A stretch of DNA of 64,000 nt, taken from positions 1 through 64,000 of the forward strand of contig JBQCIO010000106.1 of the NCBI GenBank assembly GCA_051953655.1. Direction: 5' to 3'. Source of the DNA: JBQCHF01 sp051953655. Lineage in GTDB: Bacteria > Actinomycetota > Actinomycetes > Motilibacterales > Motilibacteraceae. Position numbers and translations under genes: made by a program. Of the stretch, positions 1 through 7,659 are shown piece by piece (the stretch's first letter is position 1; every line of letters begins with the position of its first letter). The notes under the pieces were generated by a model that searched no databases, was not told the DNA's origin, and saw only the letters and a program-made list of their open reading frames with translations.

Positions 1-134
1 ACGGTGCGGCCGCGCAGGGTCGGCAGCTTCTTGATCGGCCGGTCGGCGACCCGGGCCATCTCCTCGGCGGTGTCGAGGATCAGGACGGCGTCGTCGCGGG
101 TGAGGTCGGCGGCCGAGATGAGATGACGCTGCAT
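1..134 (-). CDS. pyrB: Aspartate carbamoyltransferase, N-terminal fragment
   Basis: Catalytic subunit of aspartate transcarbamylase, which joins carbamoyl phosphate and aspartate in the second step of pyrimidine synthesis. Only the first 44-45 codons lie in the window; the gene continues beyond base 1. The translation begins MQRHLISAADLTRDDA and continues with a helix ending KKLPTLRGRTV, the conserved start of actinobacterial PyrB just before the carbamoyl-phosphate loop. ATG is at 134. It follows pyrR by 84 bases on the same strand, the standard pyrRB order, so it is probably co-regulated with pyrR. The call rests on a short fragment plus context. Confidence 0.88.
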   Translation of the reverse strand, partial: MQRHLISAADLTRDDAVLILDTAEEMARVADRPIKKLPTLRGRT

Positions 135-218
135 CTGTCAGGCTCCGTAAGGCAGTTCAGTCGGGGAGATTCCGGGCGAGCCGGGGCACACCGATGACCG
201 GTATGCCCTCTCGGCCCG

Positions 219-794
219 CTACTGGGTCTGTTTGGCGCCGAGCAGCACGGTGTCGCGACCGTCCTCCTCGGCGAGCTGGACCTTGACCGTCTCCCGCAGC
301 GACGTGGGGAGGTTCTTGCCGACGTAGTCGGCGCGGATGGGCAGTTCACGGTGGCCGCGGTCGACGAGGACCGCGAGCTGCACCGCGCGCGGGCGCCCGA
401 GGTCGTTCAGGGCGTCGAGGGCGGCGCGGATGGTGCGGCCGGAGAAGAGCACGTCGTCGACGAGGACGACCAGCTTGCCGTCGATGCCGTCACCGGGGAT
501 CTCGGTGCGGGCCAGCGCACGCGGCGGGTGCATGCGCAGGTCGTCGCGGTACATGGTGATGTCCAGGGCGCCGACCGGGACGTCGTGGCCGGCGATCTCC
601 CCCAGGCGGGTGGCCAGGCGGCGGGCCAGCGCCACGCCGCGGGTCGGGATGCCGAGCAGGACGACGTCGTCGGCACCCTTGGTGCGCTCGACGACCTCGT
701 GGGCGATGCGGGTGAGGGCGCGGGCGACGTCGTCGGCGTCGAGCACCGCGCGGGCCGGCTCCTCGGGTGGAGCGGGCCGCTGGGCGTGCGTCAT
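219..794 (-). CDS. pyrR: Bifunctional pyrimidine operon regulator / uracil phosphoribosyltransferase
   Basis: PyrR senses UMP/UTP and represses the pyr operon by binding its mRNA; the fold is a phosphoribosyltransferase. The 191-residue protein carries the PRPP-binding loop VVLVDDVLFSGRTIRAAL (about residues 98-115) and the IPTRGVALARRL segment near residue 50, with the length usual for the family. The ATG at 794 is chosen because AAGGAGG lies a proper distance upstream; an in-frame start 60 bases earlier would run through that site and the leader hairpin. pyrB follows downstream. In mycobacteria PyrR acts by translational repression, and the stem-loop right before this Shine-Dalgarno fits that mode. 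Confidence 0.95.
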   Translation of the reverse strand: MTHAQRPAPPEEPARAVLDADDVARALTRIAHEVVERTKGADDVVLLGIPTRGVALARRLATRLGEIAGHDVPVGALDITMYRDDLRMHPPRALARTEIPGDGIDGKLVVLVDDVLFSGRTIRAALDALNDLGRPRAVQLAVLVDRGHRELPIRADYVGKNLPTSLRETVKVQLAEEDGRDTVLLGAKQTQ

Positions 795-858
795 CGTGGA
801 CCTCCTTCCCCGCCTCACAGGACGGGTCGTTAAAGGACGCCTTCGAGCGGCCACCCTA
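795..858 (-). promoter_or_regulatory. pyrR leader with predicted PyrR-binding stem-loop
   Basis: Read on the minus strand, the leader holds CCCGTC-CTGTGA-GGCGGG (826-809), a six-pair stem with one G-U pair and a six-base loop, directly before the AAGGAGG ribosome site of pyrR. A TTTAACGA stretch precedes it. A possible -10 TAGGGT lies at 858-853, though no convincing -35 was found. Hairpins of this type just before pyrR are the PyrR target for translational repression in mycobacteria; applying that here is inference. Confidence 0.5.
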
Positions 859-980
859 CCGGACCCGTGCGGGGTCGCCCGCGGGCACGGTGAGCGCCTA
901 AGCGACGACGCTCAGACGTGACGGAGCGTGGCGATCGGGACGGTTGATCGCGGTCGCTCTCGCGACTTGAGCGATAACCC

Positions 981-1009
981 TTGACGTCCGGCGTGACTCT
1001 CCGTAGTTT
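981..1009 (+). promoter_or_regulatory. Candidate bldD promoter
   Basis: TTGACG (981-986), a 17-base spacer and TAGTTT (1004-1009) form a good vegetative-type promoter pointing at bldD, giving an untranslated leader of roughly 75 bases. The rest of 859-1091 between divergent pyrR and bldD shows no other clear element. BldD autoregulates in Streptomyces, but I could not identify a convincing BldD box. Confidence 0.5.
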
Positions 1010-1091
1010 CCGCACTGACCGATGGCTCGTCGCGGCACCGCCTACCCATCCAGCACCTGTCCAGGGGCCCCACACACTCAGGGGGAACGTC

Positions 1092-1592
1092 ATGTCCAGC
1101 GACTACGCGAAGGCGCTGGGGCTGCGGCTCCGGTCGATCAGGACGCAGCAGGGCCTGTCCCTGCACGGCGTCGAGGAGAAGTCGCAGGGCCGCTGGAAGG
1201 CGGTCGTCGTCGGGTCGTACGAGCGCGGCGACCGCGCCGTCACCGTGCAGAAGCTGGCCGAGCTGGCCGACTTCTACGGCGTCCCGGTGGCCGAGCTGCT
1301 CCCCGACAGCGCACCGGGCGCGGCCAGCGAGCCGCCGCCGCGGCTGGTGATCGACCTCGAGCAGCTCTCCCAGGTGCCCTCGGAGAAGGCCGGCCCGCTG
1401 GCCCGCTACGCCGCGACCATCCAGTCGCAGCGCGGCGACTACAACGGCCGGGTGCTCTCCATCCGCCAGGACGACCTGCGGACCCTCGCCGTGATCTACG
1501 ACGAGCCGCCGAGCGTCCTCACCGAGCAGCTCATCGGCTGGGGCGTGCTCAACCCCGAGGCCCGTCGCGCCGTGGACATGGCGGACCTCTGA
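1092..1592 (+). CDS. bldD: Developmental transcriptional regulator BldD
   Basis: Master repressor of development in Streptomyces, dimerised by tetrameric cyclic di-GMP; in non-sporulating relatives its role is less clear. The 166-residue protein matches the family length. Residues 8-70 form the Xre-type helix-turn-helix (LRSIRTQQGLSLHGVEEKS). The C-terminal domain keeps the c-di-GMP signature RGD-x8-RQDD at R114, D116, R125 and D128, so nucleotide binding should be retained. ATG at 1092 follows a GGGGGAA ribosome site; longer in-frame starts would run into the promoter. Monocistronic, convergent with nusB and separated from it by a long hairpin. A GGDEF-EAL protein elsewhere in the window could influence its ligand. 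Confidence 0.97.
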   Translation: MSSDYAKALGLRLRSIRTQQGLSLHGVEEKSQGRWKAVVVGSYERGDRAVTVQKLAELADFYGVPVAELLPDSAPGAASEPPPRLVIDLEQLSQVPSEKAGPLARYAATIQSQRGDYNGRVLSIRQDDLRTLAVIYDEPPSVLTEQLIGWGVLNPEARRAVDMADL

Positions 1593-1610
1593 CCCCCAGC
1601 CTCTTGCCGT

Positions 1611-1658
1611 GATCAAGCAGAAATGGTGAAGCGAATGCTTCACCATTTCTGCTTGATC
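1611..1658. terminator. Perfect 22-bp palindrome between convergent bldD and nusB
   Basis: The arms at 1611-1632 and 1637-1658 are perfectly complementary over 22 bases around a GAAT loop. The left arm begins GATCAAGCAGAAATGG. It sits 18 bases after the bldD stop and 20 before the nusB stop, so it can serve as a bidirectional terminator. There is no T-run. Its AT content is higher than its surroundings. Confidence 0.7.
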
Positions 1659-1678
1659 GCGTTCTAGTGGGTGCGGTC

Positions 1679-2101
1679 CTACAGCGCGAGGCTGGGCTTG
1701 AGTTCCATCAGGCGGGCGAGGAGGCCGTTGACGAACGAGGGGCTCTCGTCGGTGCTCAGCTCGCGGACCATGTCGACGGCCTCGTCCACCGCCACGACGT
1801 CGGGGACGTCGTCGCGCCAGAGCAGCTCGTAGGCGCCGATGCGGAGCGCGGTGCGGTCCACCGCGGGCATCCGGTCCAGGGTCCAGCCCTGGCTGTAGGT
1901 GCCGAGCAGCTCGTCGATGCGCTCGCGGTGCTCGACCACGCCGTTCACCAGCTCGACCGCGTAGTCCGGCAGCGCCGGCTGGCCCTCGCGGGTGCGGTCG
2001 CGCTCGCGGTCGGCCAGCGCCTGCGACGGCTCCACGCCGCGCAGGTCGGCGGCGTAGAGGACGTCGAGGGCGTGCTTGCGGGCCTTGCTCCGTGCACCCA
2101 T
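1679..2101 (-). CDS. nusB: Transcription antitermination factor NusB
   Basis: Binds boxA RNA with S10/NusE and promotes rRNA antitermination. The 140-residue all-helical protein starts MGARSKARKHALDVLYAADL, the conserved NusB opening, and contains the family core RIGAYELLWRDDVP and VNGLLARL near the end. It starts one base after the efp stop, so the two are translationally coupled. The nusB-efp-pepP order next to bldD is the conserved actinobacterial arrangement. Confidence 0.96.
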   Translation of the reverse strand: MGARSKARKHALDVLYAADLRGVEPSQALADRERDRTREGQPALPDYAVELVNGVVEHRERIDELLGTYSQGWTLDRMPAVDRTALRIGAYELLWRDDVPDVVAVDEAVDMVRELSTDESPSFVNGLLARLMELKPSLAL

Positions 2102-2102
2102 A

Positions 2103-2666
2103 TCAGCTGTTGACGCGGCCCAGGTACTCGCCCGAGCGGGTGTCCACCTTGACCTTCTCGCCGGTCGTGATGAACAGCGGCACCGCGATCTCGGCGCCGG
2201 TCTCGAGGGTGGCGGGCTTGGTGCCGCCGGTGGAGCGGTCGCCCTGCAGGCCCGGCTCGGTGTACTGGATGACCAGCTCGACGGCGGCCGGCAGCTCGAC
2301 GTAGAGCGGCACGCCCTCGTTGGTGGCGACGATCGCGTCCTGGTTCTCCAGCATGTACTTGGCCGCGTCGCCCACGGTCTCCTGGGAGACGTGGATCTGG
2401 TCGTAGGACTCCATGTCCATGAACACGAAGTCGTCGCCCTCGCGGTAGAGGTACTGCATGTCGCGCTTGTCGACGTTGGCCACGTCGACCTTCACGCCCG
2501 CGTTGAAGGTGCGGTCGACGACCTTGCCGGACAGGACGTTCTTGAGCTTGGTCCGCACGAAGGCGCCGCCCTTGCCGGGCTTGACGTGCTGGAACTCGAC
2601 GACGGTCCACAGGTTGCCGTCGAGGTTGAGCACGATGCCGTTCTTGAGGTCGTTGGTCGTCGCCAC
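2103..2666 (-). CDS. efp: Translation elongation factor P
   Basis: Relieves ribosome stalling at consecutive prolines. The 187 residues cover the KOW-like domain I and the two OB domains. The tip loop reads HVKPGKGGAF with Lys32 at the position that contacts the P-site tRNA; no EpmA/EpmB-type modification gene is visible in this window. The C-terminal motif GEKVKVDTRSGEYLGR is typical. ATG at 2666. Coupled to nusB downstream and 50 bases after the peptidase gene. Confidence 0.97.
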   Translation of the reverse strand: MATTNDLKNGIVLNLDGNLWTVVEFQHVKPGKGGAFVRTKLKNVLSGKVVDRTFNAGVKVDVANVDKRDMQYLYREGDDFVFMDMESYDQIHVSQETVGDAAKYMLENQDAIVATNEGVPLYVELPAAVELVIQYTEPGLQGDRSTGGTKPATLETGAEIAVPLFITTGEKVKVDTRSGEYLGRVNS

Positions 2667-2716
2667 GAGGTGTCCGGTCTCCTGCGGTCGGGGGCGCGCG
2701 TCAGCGACTGAGGGTG

Positions 2717-3814
2717 TCAGCCGAGGACGAGCAGCTCCTTGGTCGTCGTCGTGAGCAGCTCTGCGGTGCCACCGCCGGTCGCGCCGTCGTGGACGACGAG
2801 CGTGTCCTCGATGCGGACCCCGCCGCGACCCGGGAGGTAGACCCCCGGCTCGACGGTGACCGGCGTGCGGTCGGCCAGTCTAGCGTCCGCGCTGTACCCC
2901 ATCATCGGCGCCTCGTGGATCTCCAGGCCGACGCCGTGGCCCAGGCCGTGGGTGAAGTGCTCCCCGTGCCCGGCCGCCTCGATCACGCTGCGGGCGGCGC
3001 GGTCGACGTCCTTCACCAGCACGCCGGGCGCGAGGGCCTCCCGGCCGGCGCGCTGGGCGTCGAAGACCAGCTGGTGCAGCTCGGCCTGCCAGTCGGCAGG
3101 TACGCGGCCGACGACGAAGGTGCGGGTGCAGTCGGCGTGGTAGCCGCCGTACTGGGCACCGAAGTCGATCTTGAGGAAGTCGCCGGCCTCGACCTTGCGG
3201 TCGGTCGGGCTGTGGTGCGGGATGGCGCTGTTCGGGCCGCTGGCCACGATGGTCTCGAAGGCCAGCCCGTCGGCGCCGAGGTCGAGCATCCGGCTCTCGA
3301 GCTCGCGGGCGATCCCCCGCTCGGTTCGGCCCACCGCGATCCCGCCGAGCAGGTCGGTGAGCGCCTGGTCGCTGATCTGGCAGGCGCGGCGCAGCAGCTC
3401 GAGCTCGCCCTCGTCCTTGACCGCGCGGAGGCCCTCGACGGCCTCGCCGAGCCTGCGTAGCTCCGCGCTCTCCGCGGCCTCGGCCAGGGCGTCGTGCAGG
3501 GCGACCGTGACGTCGTGCTCCTCGAACGCGATCCGCTTCGCGCCGCGCTTGGCGGCCTGGGCGGCCAGCTCGGGACCGACGTTGCGCTCGATGAGCCGCT
3601 CGACGTCGGGGGACTCCTGCTCGGACTGCGTGTCGTAGCGGCCGTCGGTGGCCAGCACCGCGTCGTCGGCGGTGAGCAGCACCGCACCGTTGCTGCCGGT
3701 GAACCCGGTCAGGTAGCGGACGTTGACCAGCCGGGTGACGAGGACGGCGTCGACGTCGAGCTCGGCCAGGACCGCGCGCAGCCGGTCGCGGCGCAGGGCG
3801 TGCGTCTCGGGCAT
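2717..3814 (-). CDS. Xaa-Pro aminopeptidase (M24B family)
   Basis: Cytoplasmic metallopeptidase expected to remove N-terminal residues before proline. In the 365 residues, the N-terminal creatinase-like domain (1-125) contains VRYLTGFTGSNGA. The pita-bread catalytic domain shows KIDFGAQYGGYHADCTRT with the two metal aspartates, then GLGHGVGLEIHE with the metal histidine, then VTVEPGVYLPGRGGVRIED with the metal glutamates. All ligands are present. It sits upstream of efp, a conserved pairing in actinobacteria. Confidence 0.92.
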   Translation of the reverse strand: MPETHALRRDRLRAVLAELDVDAVLVTRLVNVRYLTGFTGSNGAVLLTADDAVLATDGRYDTQSEQESPDVERLIERNVGPELAAQAAKRGAKRIAFEEHDVTVALHDALAEAAESAELRRLGEAVEGLRAVKDEGELELLRRACQISDQALTDLLGGIAVGRTERGIARELESRMLDLGADGLAFETIVASGPNSAIPHHSPTDRKVEAGDFLKIDFGAQYGGYHADCTRTFVVGRVPADWQAELHQLVFDAQRAGREALAPGVLVKDVDRAARSVIEAAGHGEHFTHGLGHGVGLEIHEAPMMGYSADARLADRTPVTVEPGVYLPGRGGVRIEDTLVVHDGATGGGTAELLTTTTKELLVLG

Positions 3815-3857
3815 GGGCGGGACGGTACCTGAGGGGTCTGGCGGCCGCTGGCTCGGC

Positions 3858-4727
3858 TTACGCCGGATCGGCCACCAGCTGGGTGCGCGCCTCGAGGACC
3901 TGCAGCGGCACCGGCGCGCCGGGGACCGTGGCGGTGCCGGGGACGTCCTGCCAGCCCCCGCCGTCCACCGAGTACTGGCCGGTGTAGGTGACCTGCACCG
4001 ACACCTGGTAGCTGCCCTTGCGGGTGTAGTCGTGCGTGATGTCCCGGCGGGGGTACGGCGCGCCCGGGGTGTCGCTGTCCAGCGCGGTGCCGTCGCCGAA
4101 GTCGAAGGTCCACGTCTGCTCGTGGGCCCGGACGCGGACGTCGTGGCCGAGGAGGGTCAGCGCGTAGGGGGCGGCGGGGAGGGTGGACTGGGCGGAGAAG
4201 ATCGTGTCCAGGTTCACCAGGGTCCGGCCGTTGGGCTGGACCTGGAGGGTGCCGGCGGGGAGGGGGAGCCTCCTGAAAGCGGTCAGGACGTCGGCAGGGG
4301 TCACTTCCCCGCCGCCCAAGGTGCCCATAACCGGATCGCCCACCTCGCGGCAAGTCGACCCTGGCTGCTGCTCCCAATCACTCCAACCCGTTGTACCGAC
4401 CGGTCGTCGGATGAATAGCCACATCCGCACCTGCTGGGGCGAGGGACATAATGTCGCCAGAGTGCAACTTGCTCCTGAATCCGTGTCCGGCGAGTTTCCA
4501 CCGCAAGCGGTAACCCACTGATAGACAGGCTGGCGACCCGTGACAGCTTGTTCGACATTGGGCTGCGGAGCGGCTGCCCCGGTACTTGGCGTCGATTGCG
4601 AAGCATCGAAGTCGAACGAGCCGTCGCCAGTGCCCGCACCGACACCGTCGTCAGCTTCGGCAGGAGCAGCAATCAACAGGAGTCCCGTCAGGAGGAAGAG
4701 ACCAAGGTAACGCTGGTAGCGACCCAC
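3858..4727 (-). CDS. Secreted PKD-domain-like protein
   Basis: Predicted extracellular protein of unknown function. Residues 1-26 are a signal peptide (MGRYQRYLGLFLLTGLLLIA, cut after AEA). The C-terminal half has a PKD-type beta-sandwich signature, WTFDFGDGT followed about 20 residues later by HDYTRKGSYQVSVQVTYTGQYS. Four cysteines in the middle region may form disulfides. GTG at 4727 is preceded by GGAGGG at good spacing, although this makes it overlap the upstream lipoprotein gene by 40 bases. Its 5' two thirds are only about 56% G+C, well below the window average, suggesting acquisition from outside. Confidence 0.75.
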   Translation of the reverse strand: MGRYQRYLGLFLLTGLLLIAAPAEADDGVGAGTGDGSFDFDASQSTPSTGAAAPQPNVEQAVTGRQPVYQWVTACGGNSPDTDSGASCTLATLCPSPQQVRMWLFIRRPVGTTGWSDWEQQPGSTCREVGDPVMGTLGGGEVTPADVLTAFRRLPLPAGTLQVQPNGRTLVNLDTIFSAQSTLPAAPYALTLLGHDVRVRAHEQTWTFDFGDGTALDSDTPGAPYPRRDITHDYTRKGSYQVSVQVTYTGQYSVDGGGWQDVPGTATVPGAPVPLQVLEARTQLVADPA

Positions 4728-5272
4728 TCGCCGTCCCTCCTCTCCATCGTCATGTCCACAACGAGAATCGGTACCGCCTTCGTCGTGGCGATTGGCGTTC
4801 CCTGGGAATCCACAGAGACGCCGCTACTCCGACTCATACCTACTTCGACCTTCCAGACAGGGCCACGCTGGATTATCTCGGTGGCCCTGACGTCAACAAC
4901 TGCACCAATGACCGACTCGCCTTTAGCCCGTGCCTTCGTAGCCGTGTCAATAGTCTGGTTGCAGGACTTGCAGTCAGCACTACTTATCTTTTGGAGGGGC
5001 ACGGTGTCCCTCGTACGACCCACATAGTTGACCACCTGCCAGAAGTAGGCGGCAAACGCCTTCGCGCCTTGTTCGTCGGCCGACTCCGCGGCGTCTGGAA
5101 TGGCTGGCGGGGTCGGCTTGGGCGTCTCTCGGGGTGTTGGCGCGGGGCTCGCCGTACTCGCCGCCGGCGTCGGCCCAGCAGCCGCCGACGAGCTCGCCCC
5201 CGTGCACCCCGTGAGCGCCAGCGGTGCCAGCGCTAGTGCGGCGATCGCCCCCATGTGTCGCACGGGCGGCAC
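4688..5272 (-). CDS. Lipoprotein, DUF6318-like
   Basis: Predicted surface lipoprotein of unknown role. The N-terminus ends in a lipobox (LALTGC, cysteine about residue 23), followed by a Pro/Ala/Ser/Thr-rich linker to about residue 58. A folded domain of roughly 130 residues starts at GAKAFAAYFWQVVNYVGRT and includes a CKSC pair. The layout matches the actinobacterial DUF6318 family; I assign that by pattern only. The start could be GTG 5272 or 5263 or ATG 5254, all leaving a workable signal. It overlaps the PKD-like gene and shares its low G+C, so the two probably moved and function together. Confidence 0.72.
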   Translation of the reverse strand: MPPVRHMGAIAALALAPLALTGCTGASSSAAAGPTPAASTASPAPTPRETPKPTPPAIPDAAESADEQGAKAFAAYFWQVVNYVGRTRDTVPLQKISSADCKSCNQTIDTATKARAKGESVIGAVVDVRATEIIQRGPVWKVEVGMSRSSGVSVDSQGTPIATTKAVPILVVDMTMERRDGEWVATSVTLVSSS

Positions 5273-5329
5273 TGTAGCGGGACGAAACGGTTGATCGGGA
5301 GGGGTGGCGCCGCGCCTGTGGACAACCGC

Positions 5330-5773
5330 TCAGGCCGGCGGCAGCACCAAGGCGGCGATGGCGCGCAGCGCCAGCCGGTAGGAGTCGAGGCCGAACCCGG
5401 CGATGGTTCCGGTGGCCACTCCCCCGACCACGGAGATGTGGCGGAAGTCCTCGCGGGTGGCCGGGTTGGTGATGTGCACCTCGACCAGCGGGGCGGTCAG
5501 CTGGGCGCAGGCGTCGCGCAGGGCGTAGGAGTAGTGCGTGAAGGCGGCGGGGTTGAGGACGACCGGGGTGCGGGCGTCGGTCGCCTCGTGCAGCCAGTGG
5601 ACCAGCTCGGACTCGTCGTCGGTCTGGCGGACCTCGACTGCCAGGCCGAGCTCCTCCCCCGCGCGCTCGCAGGCCTCGACCAGGTCGTCCCAGTTCGCCC
5701 GGCCGTAGACCTCGGGCTCCCGGCTGCCGAGCCGGCCGAGGTTGGGACCGTTGAGGACCAGCACGTTCAGCAC
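5330..5773 (-). CDS. aroQ: 3-dehydroquinate dehydratase, type II
   Basis: Third step of the shikimate pathway, dehydrating 3-dehydroquinate. The 147-residue protein begins MLNVLVLNGPNLGRLGSREP with the catalytic Tyr23 a few residues on. It contains NPAAFTHYSYALRDA and VEVHITNP with the catalytic histidine, all standard for the dodecameric type II enzyme. GTG start at 5773. It lies downstream of aroB but is separated from it by about 260 bases with a hairpin, so it may have its own promoter. Confidence 0.95.
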   Translation of the reverse strand: MLNVLVLNGPNLGRLGSREPEVYGRANWDDLVEACERAGEELGLAVEVRQTDDESELVHWLHEATDARTPVVLNPAAFTHYSYALRDACAQLTAPLVEVHITNPATREDFRHISVVGGVATGTIAGFGLDSYRLALRAIAALVLPPA

Positions 5774-6031
5774 AGGCGGCAGCGTACTGACCGGTCAGAC
5801 GACCATCCGCGCCGCCAGCGCCGACCACACGATCCGCTGGCGTCCTGCGCCGTGGCCACGCCGTAGCTCATGCTCGGGTTCGCCCGAGCACGCCTGTCGC
5901 ACCGCCCATCCGGGGACGGCTCCGATGCCGTCGCCGCCCCCGCCCAGACCCGCGCCGCTTTCGCGCTCATGGCTGCTCCCCGAGGTGCACCGTCACGGTG
6001 CGCCGGTTCCTCGGAGAAGCAGGGGGTTTCG
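5774..6031 (-). other. Gap between aroB and aroQ with a hairpin
   Basis: A 258-base stretch with no gene I can support. A hairpin at 5980-6014 pairs CCGAGG with CCTCGG and, inside it, GCACCG with CGGTGC around a TCA loop. It starts 17 bases after the aroB stop in the direction of transcription and could terminate aroB. A 67-codon open frame (minus strand, ATG 5970) ends in the aroQ start region, but its product has no recognisable features. Confidence 0.4.
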
Positions 6032-7138
6032 CTAGCCCGCGCAGACCTCGGCGTAGGCGGCGACCAGGAGCTGCGGGTCGGGCGCCTCGAGCAGAGCGGG
6101 GCGGGCGAGGTCCTCGAGCACGACGAAGCGCAGGCGGTCGCCGCGGGACTTCTTGTCCACCTTCATCGCCTCGAGCAGCCGCGGCCAGGCGTCGGCGCCG
6201 CGGGCGTACGACGTCGGCAGGCCGACGGACTCGAGCACGGTCCGGTGCCGGTCGACGACGTCGTCGGACAGCCGGCCGGCCAGGCGCGCAAGCTCGGCGA
6301 CGTAGACCATGCCGATGGCGACGGCGGCGCCGTGCCGCCACTCGTAGCGCTCGACCTTCTCGATGGCGTGGCCGAGCGTGTGGCCGTAGTTGAGGATCTC
6401 CCGGCTCACGCCGGCGCCGATCGGGGTGCCCTCGCGCAGGTCGCCGGCGACGACGTCGGCCTTGACCTGGATGGCGCGGGTGACCAGCTCGAGGGTGTGC
6501 GGGCCGGACGGCGTGGCGGCGCCGGCGGGATCGTCCTCGACCAGCTCGAGGATGCGTGGGTCGGCGATGAAGCCGGCCTTGATCACCTCGGCCAGGCCGC
6601 TGACGTAGTCGTTGCGGGGCAGGGTCTCCAGCGCAGCGAGGTCGCAGAGCACGCCGGCCGGCGGGTAGAAGGCGCCGACGAGGTTCTTGCCCTCGCCGGT
6701 GTTGATGCCGGTCTTGCCGCCCACCGCGGCGTCGACCATGCCGAGCAGGGTGGTCGGCACGTGCACCACCCGGACACCGCGCAGCCAGGTGGCGGCCACG
6801 AAACCGGCCAGGTCGGTGGTCGCTCCCCCACCCACGCCGACCACGGCGTCGGAGCGGGTGAAGCCGGCCTTGCCCAGGACGTTCCAGCAGAAGGCGGCGA
6901 CCTCGGCGGTCTTGGCCTCCTCGCCGTCGGGGGTCTCCAGCGCGACCGCCTCGTAGCCCTGGGCGGCGAGGTCCTCGCGCACCGCCTCGCCGGTCTCGCG
7001 CAGCGAGCGCGGGTGCACGACGGCGACCCGCTGGGCGGCGGTCCCGACCAGGCCGGGCAGCTCGCCGAGCAGACCGGTGCCGACGACGACGTCGTAGGGG
7101 GCGTCGCCGCCGACCGTGATGCGCTTGGGCTCGCTCAC
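6032..7138 (-). CDS. aroB: 3-dehydroquinate synthase
   Basis: Converts DAHP to 3-dehydroquinate using NAD and a divalent metal. The 368 residues include the nucleotide-binding GVGGGATTDLAGFVAATW, the segment VGGKTGINTGEGKNLVGAF, and the metal histidine motif REILNYGHTLGHAIE. GTG at 7138 overlaps the aroK stop as GTGA, so aroK and aroB are translationally coupled; an upstream in-frame start would lie inside aroK. Confidence 0.97.
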   Translation of the reverse strand: MSEPKRITVGGDAPYDVVVGTGLLGELPGLVGTAAQRVAVVHPRSLRETGEAVREDLAAQGYEAVALETPDGEEAKTAEVAAFCWNVLGKAGFTRSDAVVGVGGGATTDLAGFVAATWLRGVRVVHVPTTLLGMVDAAVGGKTGINTGEGKNLVGAFYPPAGVLCDLAALETLPRNDYVSGLAEVIKAGFIADPRILELVEDDPAGAATPSGPHTLELVTRAIQVKADVVAGDLREGTPIGAGVSREILNYGHTLGHAIEKVERYEWRHGAAVAIGMVYVAELARLAGRLSDDVVDRHRTVLESVGLPTSYARGADAWPRLLEAMKVDKKSRGDRLRFVVLEDLARPALLEAPDPQLLVAAYAEVCAG

Positions 7139-7659
7139 TGCCCCTCCTCCGACGGTCCGTCGGAGACCTGCTCGGCGATCTCCGCTGCGATGTCGTCCGG
7201 GGTGCGGCCGTCGGTCTTCACGACCAGCGAGGCCACCCGCTCGTAGACCGGGCGGCGCTTGTCCATCAGCGCGATCCACTGTGCGCGCGGGTTCTGGATG
7301 AGCAGCGGTCGGTCGCGGTTGAAGCCGATCCGGCGGGCGGCGTCGGTGATGCCGACGTCGAGGAAGGCGACCCGGTGGCCGCGCAGGGCTTCTTCGGTGG
7401 TCGGGTCCATGACGGCGCCGCCACCCAGGGCGAGGACGCCGTCGTGCTCGGCGAGCGCCTCGGCCACCGCGGCACGCTCCAGCTCGCGGAACCGCGGCTC
7501 GCCCTGCTCGACGAAGATCTCGCCGATGGAGACGCCGGCGGCGGCCTCGACGTCGGCGTCGGTGTCCCGGAACGCGACGCCGAGCCGGGCTGCCAGGGCC
7601 TCCCCCACCGTCGTCTTGCCCGAGCCGGGCGGCCCGACCAGCACGACCAGCGGCGCCAT
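7135..7659 (-). CDS. aroK: Shikimate kinase
   Basis: Phosphorylates shikimate at the 3-position with ATP. The 174-residue protein has the P-loop GPPGSGKT at residues 9-16, the shikimate-binding DTDADVE near residue 32, GGGAV near 79-83 and the lid RDRPLL near 115. The ATG at 7659 shares one base with the aroC stop (TGATG). The reading frame stays open far upstream through aroC, but only this start gives a kinase of family length. Confidence 0.96.
   Translation of the reverse strand: MAPLVVLVGPPGSGKTTVGEALAARLGVAFRDTDADVEAAAGVSIGEIFVEQGEPRFRELERAAVAEALAEHDGVLALGGGAVMDPTTEEALRGHRVAFLDVGITDAARRIGFNRDRPLLIQNPRAQWIALMDKRRPVYERVASLVVKTDGRTPDDIAAEIAEQVSDGPSEEGQ

Noticed and set aside
5767..5970. 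Possible small protein gene just upstream of aroQ
   Set aside because: The frame ends in the aroQ start, which could mean coupling, but the product is Arg/Ser-rich without features and no good ribosome site was found; kept only as part of the gap description.
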